Source: Arcanobacterium_A hippocoleae_A (GTDB lineage: Bacteria; Actinomycetota; Actinomycetes; Actinomycetales; Actinomycetaceae). From it: 64,000 nucleotides of DNA. The notes under the pieces were generated by a model. It did no database searches, was not told the DNA's origin, and saw only the letters and a list, made by a program, of their open reading frames with translations. How positions within the stretch are numbered: position 1 is the stretch's first letter; the number at the start of each line of letters is the position of its first letter. Made by a program: the position numbers and the translations under genes. The stretch lies in NCBI GenBank assembly GCA_040360365.1, contig CP136412.1, one strand, 5' to 3'. Shown one piece after another: positions 61,174 to 64,000 of the stretch.

Positions 61174-63723
61174 ATGGCTGAGCTTTCCAAAACCCCAGCC
61201 GCTCCTGTTTGGCTTCTTCGGCTCAGAATCCACGGCTTCAGGTCGTATGGGACCGAAGTTCGTGAGATCAACACAGATTCGCCAATCACCCTTATCAGCG
61301 CCGAGAACAGCCAAGGGAAGACCGCCACGGCGGAAGCCTTCGAGTTCTTGGTTTCTGGCCAAATAAGCCGTCGTAGCATGTTCGGTGGGGCGAAATCGGA
61401 GTACGACAGAGTGCTAACAAACGTCCACCTCGATCCAGTGGAGGACGTGTGGGTAGAGGGCGACTTTAGGTATGGCGATGGCTCCGTAAGAACTGTGAGG
61501 CGCTCTCTCTTGAAGGACTTTGACCAATCGAAAGACTGCGAAAGCCGCATAACGATCGATGGAGAGTCAGTCGAAACCTTCGACGCATTCGGCAGTCTGT
61601 TGAGTCCGCAGCCAATGCAAGCCCCTGTTCTGCTTCAGCACAACTTGAGATACGCGCTTAGCACCGAACCTCAGAAACGCGCAGAGTACTTCAGTGCAGT
61701 TCTCTCATTGGACGACCTCAAGGTCGCGTCTACCGCTCTCCGGGAAGCCAAGCAGCATCTGGAAAACCTTCCTACCCTCGAACTACCGTCGACGTTGAGG
61801 GAACTCGCAAACATAGCTCCAGAACTGGCACCTGATGTGAAGGTAGCGCTGAAATCAAAGACGAAAGACTCTCTCCGAAAGGCGATGCATCAGACGACGA
61901 TCTCGTTTCTCGGTGTCGCGACTGAAAATCTTGACGACTCCTTGGCGACACTGGCGGAGCGAAAGAGAAAGGCAGAGGAGGACGTCTTCCCTTTGCGTTC
62001 CATTAGCTTGCCTGTAGAAGAGCTTACGGAGCTGCCTTCGGTAGACACATACTCGGCAGCCGCAACTGAGTACGAGACGAGGCTGGCTGAATCTGGTGAA
62101 AGCACAGCGGAACTGGCAACACTATTTCAGGCCCTGGTTCACAACGAGCGGTACTCGGGGATCTCCAAGCCGACGATTTGCCCTGTATGCGAAGATGGCC
62201 GACTCACGGTCTCTCGGATTGACGAGATCAAAGCCTCCCTCAAGGGACAATCTGAACTGAATGAGGCTTCCGAAAATCTGGCCACAGATATTCGTGCTCT
62301 TGAACGCGACATCAGGGCGTACTCCAATGCGTGGTCAGGGATAGCGCCCGACTGCCTGAACTGGAGCGACGAACAGTGGGAAGCGAACGAGAATCGACTG
62401 CGTGAGCTCCTTTCTGGAAGTCAGCACTCAGTCTCCCTTCTAGGGACGAACGGTGTTCGCGAGCGCTTTCAGTCGTTCAAGAGCCTTCTGAAGTCACTGA
62501 GGACCGAATGCAAGGACATGCTGACCCGTGCCGAGGACTTGTTGGTCCTCGTGGCCGCTAGGAAGCAGCTGGGGCGTTCGTTGAGCGATGATTTACTGAA
62601 AGTGCGCGCGGTGGCAGAGAAGCTGGCTGCAATGTGCGCTGAATCCGAAGGTGTTGTTTCGCGGCTTCGCGATGAACTTGGCGATAAGTTGCTGGCCGTC
62701 AAGTTGCCGGGAGGAACGCGTGAACTTCTGCGGCTCGGAGCAAATGTGGACATGTTATGGAGCCAGCTTTCCTGCGAAGCGCGTAGGACAGACGCTAAGC
62801 GACGCCTATCGAAGGTCTCGCGAACGCTAAGCAGTGCCGAGAAATCTCTGATCGATCGTCGATTCGATCAGATGGGAGCAGAGATCGAGCGGTGGTGGTC
62901 TTCACTTCGACCTTCCGAGCTGATCGGTTTTGGCGGGGTGGAGCGCAGGGCGTCAGGACGCCGATTTGTTAACCTATCCGCAACGATGTCTCCTGCAGAA
63001 GGTGAAGCACCCGAGGAACGATCAGCCATCGGCGTGTTTAGCGACAGCCAGTTGAATGCGCTCGGCCTATCGGCCTTCTTGGCACGTCAAGTACTTGCTG
63101 GGATCCCCATTGTTATGCTCGACGACCCTCTACCCGGTTTTGACCCAGACCATACGGAAACATTCGCGGACTTGACTCTCGGGCAGCTGATCGATTCAGA
63201 AATCCAGGTGATACTTCTGACCCACAACCCAAAGCTCCAAGTCGCCGTGAGGGAACGGTATGCGCACATGGGCATCCAGCACTATCGACTCTCTCTCACT
63301 GAGCCATGCGAGGGGACAGAGACAACGGACGAGGGCGACGTCTTTGGTAACTACATGGCCACTGCACAGGACTTGATTGGCAGCAGAACCCTTGGCGGAC
63401 GCAAAAACGCTTCCCTTCACCTGCGCTGCGCGGCAGAGCGATTAGCTAAGCAAATCATCGCAACGAACCGGACCGAAGACGGCGCCCCAACCCGAGTTTC
63501 GGAAGTCAGGGAGAAAACACTTGGAGAACTAGAAAATGAGGTGCGCCCGTATGCTTTGTCGCCCGATGAGCCCGGACGTTGGAGACGCTGGAAGAGCCTG
63601 CTAAATCCTGGCAACCACGACAACGATGTGCCATCTTCAGCTGATCTCAAGGTGGTGTTTGGGGATCTCCGCAAGCTGCGGAAGAACCACGAGAAGCATT
63701 GGCCAAATGGATTGCTAACGTAG
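61174..63723 (+). CDS. Zinc-hook ABC/SMC-like ATPase (defence-type, unnamed)
   Basis: About 849 residues. N-terminal half-ATPase: WLLRLRIHGFRSYGTEVREI, LISAENSQGKTATAEAFEFL (Walker A without the first Gly), VLLQHNLRYAL (Q-loop). Two coiled-coil arms flank a Rad50-type hook TICPVCEDGR. The C-terminal half has GLSAFLARQVLAGIPIVMLD, DDPLPGFDP (Walker B, DD instead of DE) and VILLTHN (switch His). About 180 more residues follow (AAERLAKQIIATNR, LLNPGNHDND), an extra domain. The start at ATG 61174 has GGAG nine bases upstream; ATG 61159 is also in frame. Position after a defence cluster suggests anti-phage function. Confidence 0.75.
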   Translation: MAELSKTPAAPVWLLRLRIHGFRSYGTEVREINTDSPITLISAENSQGKTATAEAFEFLVSGQISRRSMFGGAKSEYDRVLTNVHLDPVEDVWVEGDFRYGDGSVRTVRRSLLKDFDQSKDCESRITIDGESVETFDAFGSLLSPQPMQAPVLLQHNLRYALSTEPQKRAEYFSAVLSLDDLKVASTALREAKQHLENLPTLELPSTLRELANIAPELAPDVKVALKSKTKDSLRKAMHQTTISFLGVATENLDDSLATLAERKRKAEEDVFPLRSISLPVEELTELPSVDTYSAAATEYETRLAESGESTAELATLFQALVHNERYSGISKPTICPVCEDGRLTVSRIDEIKASLKGQSELNEASENLATDIRALERDIRAYSNAWSGIAPDCLNWSDEQWEANENRLRELLSGSQHSVSLLGTNGVRERFQSFKSLLKSLRTECKDMLTRAEDLLVLVAARKQLGRSLSDDLLKVRAVAEKLAAMCAESEGVVSRLRDELGDKLLAVKLPGGTRELLRLGANVDMLWSQLSCEARRTDAKRRLSKVSRTLSSAEKSLIDRRFDQMGAEIERWWSSLRPSELIGFGGVERRASGRRFVNLSATMSPAEGEAPEERSAIGVFSDSQLNALGLSAFLARQVLAGIPIVMLDDPLPGFDPDHTETFADLTLGQLIDSEIQVILLTHNPKLQVAVRERYAHMGIQHYRLSLTEPCEGTETTDEGDVFGNYMATAQDLIGSRTLGGRKNASLHLRCAAERLAKQIIATNRTEDGAPTRVSEVREKTLGELENEVRPYALSPDEPGRWRRWKSLLNPGNHDNDVPSSADLKVVFGDLRKLRKNHEKHWPNGLLT

Positions 63724-63877
63724 CGCGACTATCATGCCTCGTTAGACCTCCGAATCGAGCGACAACGGCTCGCGTCTCGAAACGTGAAGGTGGAGTGGGC
63801 TAGGTTTTGTTCCACTTTACAAACTAGCTATTACAGGCAGATTTTCATAATACGGGTTTGGTTGACGGTTTGTATGG

Positions 63878-64000
63878 TTATGTTGCGAGCTGGTTGCTCG
63901 CGTTTTGATTGTATGTTGTTTCGTATTCGATGGGTGTGAGTTTGGCGAGTCTGCGTTGGCGGCGTTTGCGATGGTATTTGCCTTCAATCCAGGAAATGAT
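63878..64000 (-). CDS. IS3-family transposase, C-terminal end (cut by window edge)
   Basis: The last 40 codons of an integrase-core transposase: WIEGKYHRKRRQRRLAKLTP, IEYETTYNQNASNQLAT. The F/W-I-E-x-x-Y-x-x-x-R-x-x-x-x-L-x-x-x-x-P-x-E-Y-E pattern is the OrfB ending of IS3 elements. Stop at 63878-63880. The element end probably lies near 63790-63830, in the 154 non-coding bases after the ATPase gene. Confidence 0.85.
   Translation of the reverse strand: MISWIEGKYHRKRRQRRLAKLTPIEYETTYNQNASNQLAT

Overview
The window is a piece of an actinobacterial chromosome. The best match is an Actinomycetaceae-like organism with moderately high GC, judged from the fused MnhA-MnhB antiporter subunit, the DCD:DUT-type dCTP deaminase and the style of the phage genes. 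The genus cannot be fixed from sequence alone. It holds three blocks: an ordinary chromosomal flank (1-8.7 kb), an apparently complete siphovirus-type prophage carrying unusually heavy cargo (8.9-56.2 kb), and a defence island (56.5-63.7 kb) that runs into an IS3-family element at the right edge.

Chromosomal flank: an Mrp/Mnh Na+/H+ antiporter operon (mnhAB, mnhC, mnhD, mnhE) on the minus strand, then dcd, then tRNA-Gly(CCC). The spaces between these genes are full of short tandem repeats. The prophage begins just beyond the tRNA, with two tandem large serine recombinases and two small zinc-finger/HTH-like companions.

Prophage: almost every structural and replication gene is on the minus strand. 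From high to low coordinates: replication and recombination (sigma-like regulator, DUF2800 nuclease, DUF2815 protein, family A DNA polymerase, antirepressor, D5 primase-helicase, VRR-NUC nuclease, SNF2 helicase, ArpU-like regulator), HNH nuclease, small terminase, an S-adenosylmethionine module (metK plus two DNA methyltransferases), large terminase, portal, protease, HK97 capsid, connectors, tail tube, tail chaperones with a -1 frameshift, tape measure, Dit, tail spike, holin and a CW_7-repeat amidase endolysin. Cargo is inserted between these modules. Much of it is on the opposite strand or looks AT-richer than the phage genes: a secreted toxin-like protein with its probable immunity gene (20.9-22.1 kb); two related cassettes of a secreted two-cysteine hydrophobic protein followed by small membrane proteins, between terminase and portal (28.3-31.4 kb); an IS110-family element; a ClbS/DfsB-like protein with a membrane protein and a large DUF1906-type protein (39.4-43.1 kb); and an Abi_2 gene with two HEPN motifs preceded by a structured non-coding stretch (49.8-51.1 kb).

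Defence island: an ABC-three-component (ABC-3C) set (HNH-like effector, middle component, DUF2326 ATPase), an XRE regulator, a broken type I methylase gene (hsdM), and a zinc-hook ABC/SMC-like ATPase preceded by a 55-residue acidic protein.

Reading caution: at least fifteen apparent frameshifts are each repaired by adding one base, nearly always to a homopolymer run. They affect mnhE, mnhA, the immunity gene, tape measure, protease, terminase, primase, antirepressor, VRR-NUC and a membrane protein. The most economical explanation is systematic homopolymer under-calling in the assembly, not mass pseudogene formation. The hsdM lesion (a nonsense codon plus loss of the catalytic half) is of a different kind and looks real.
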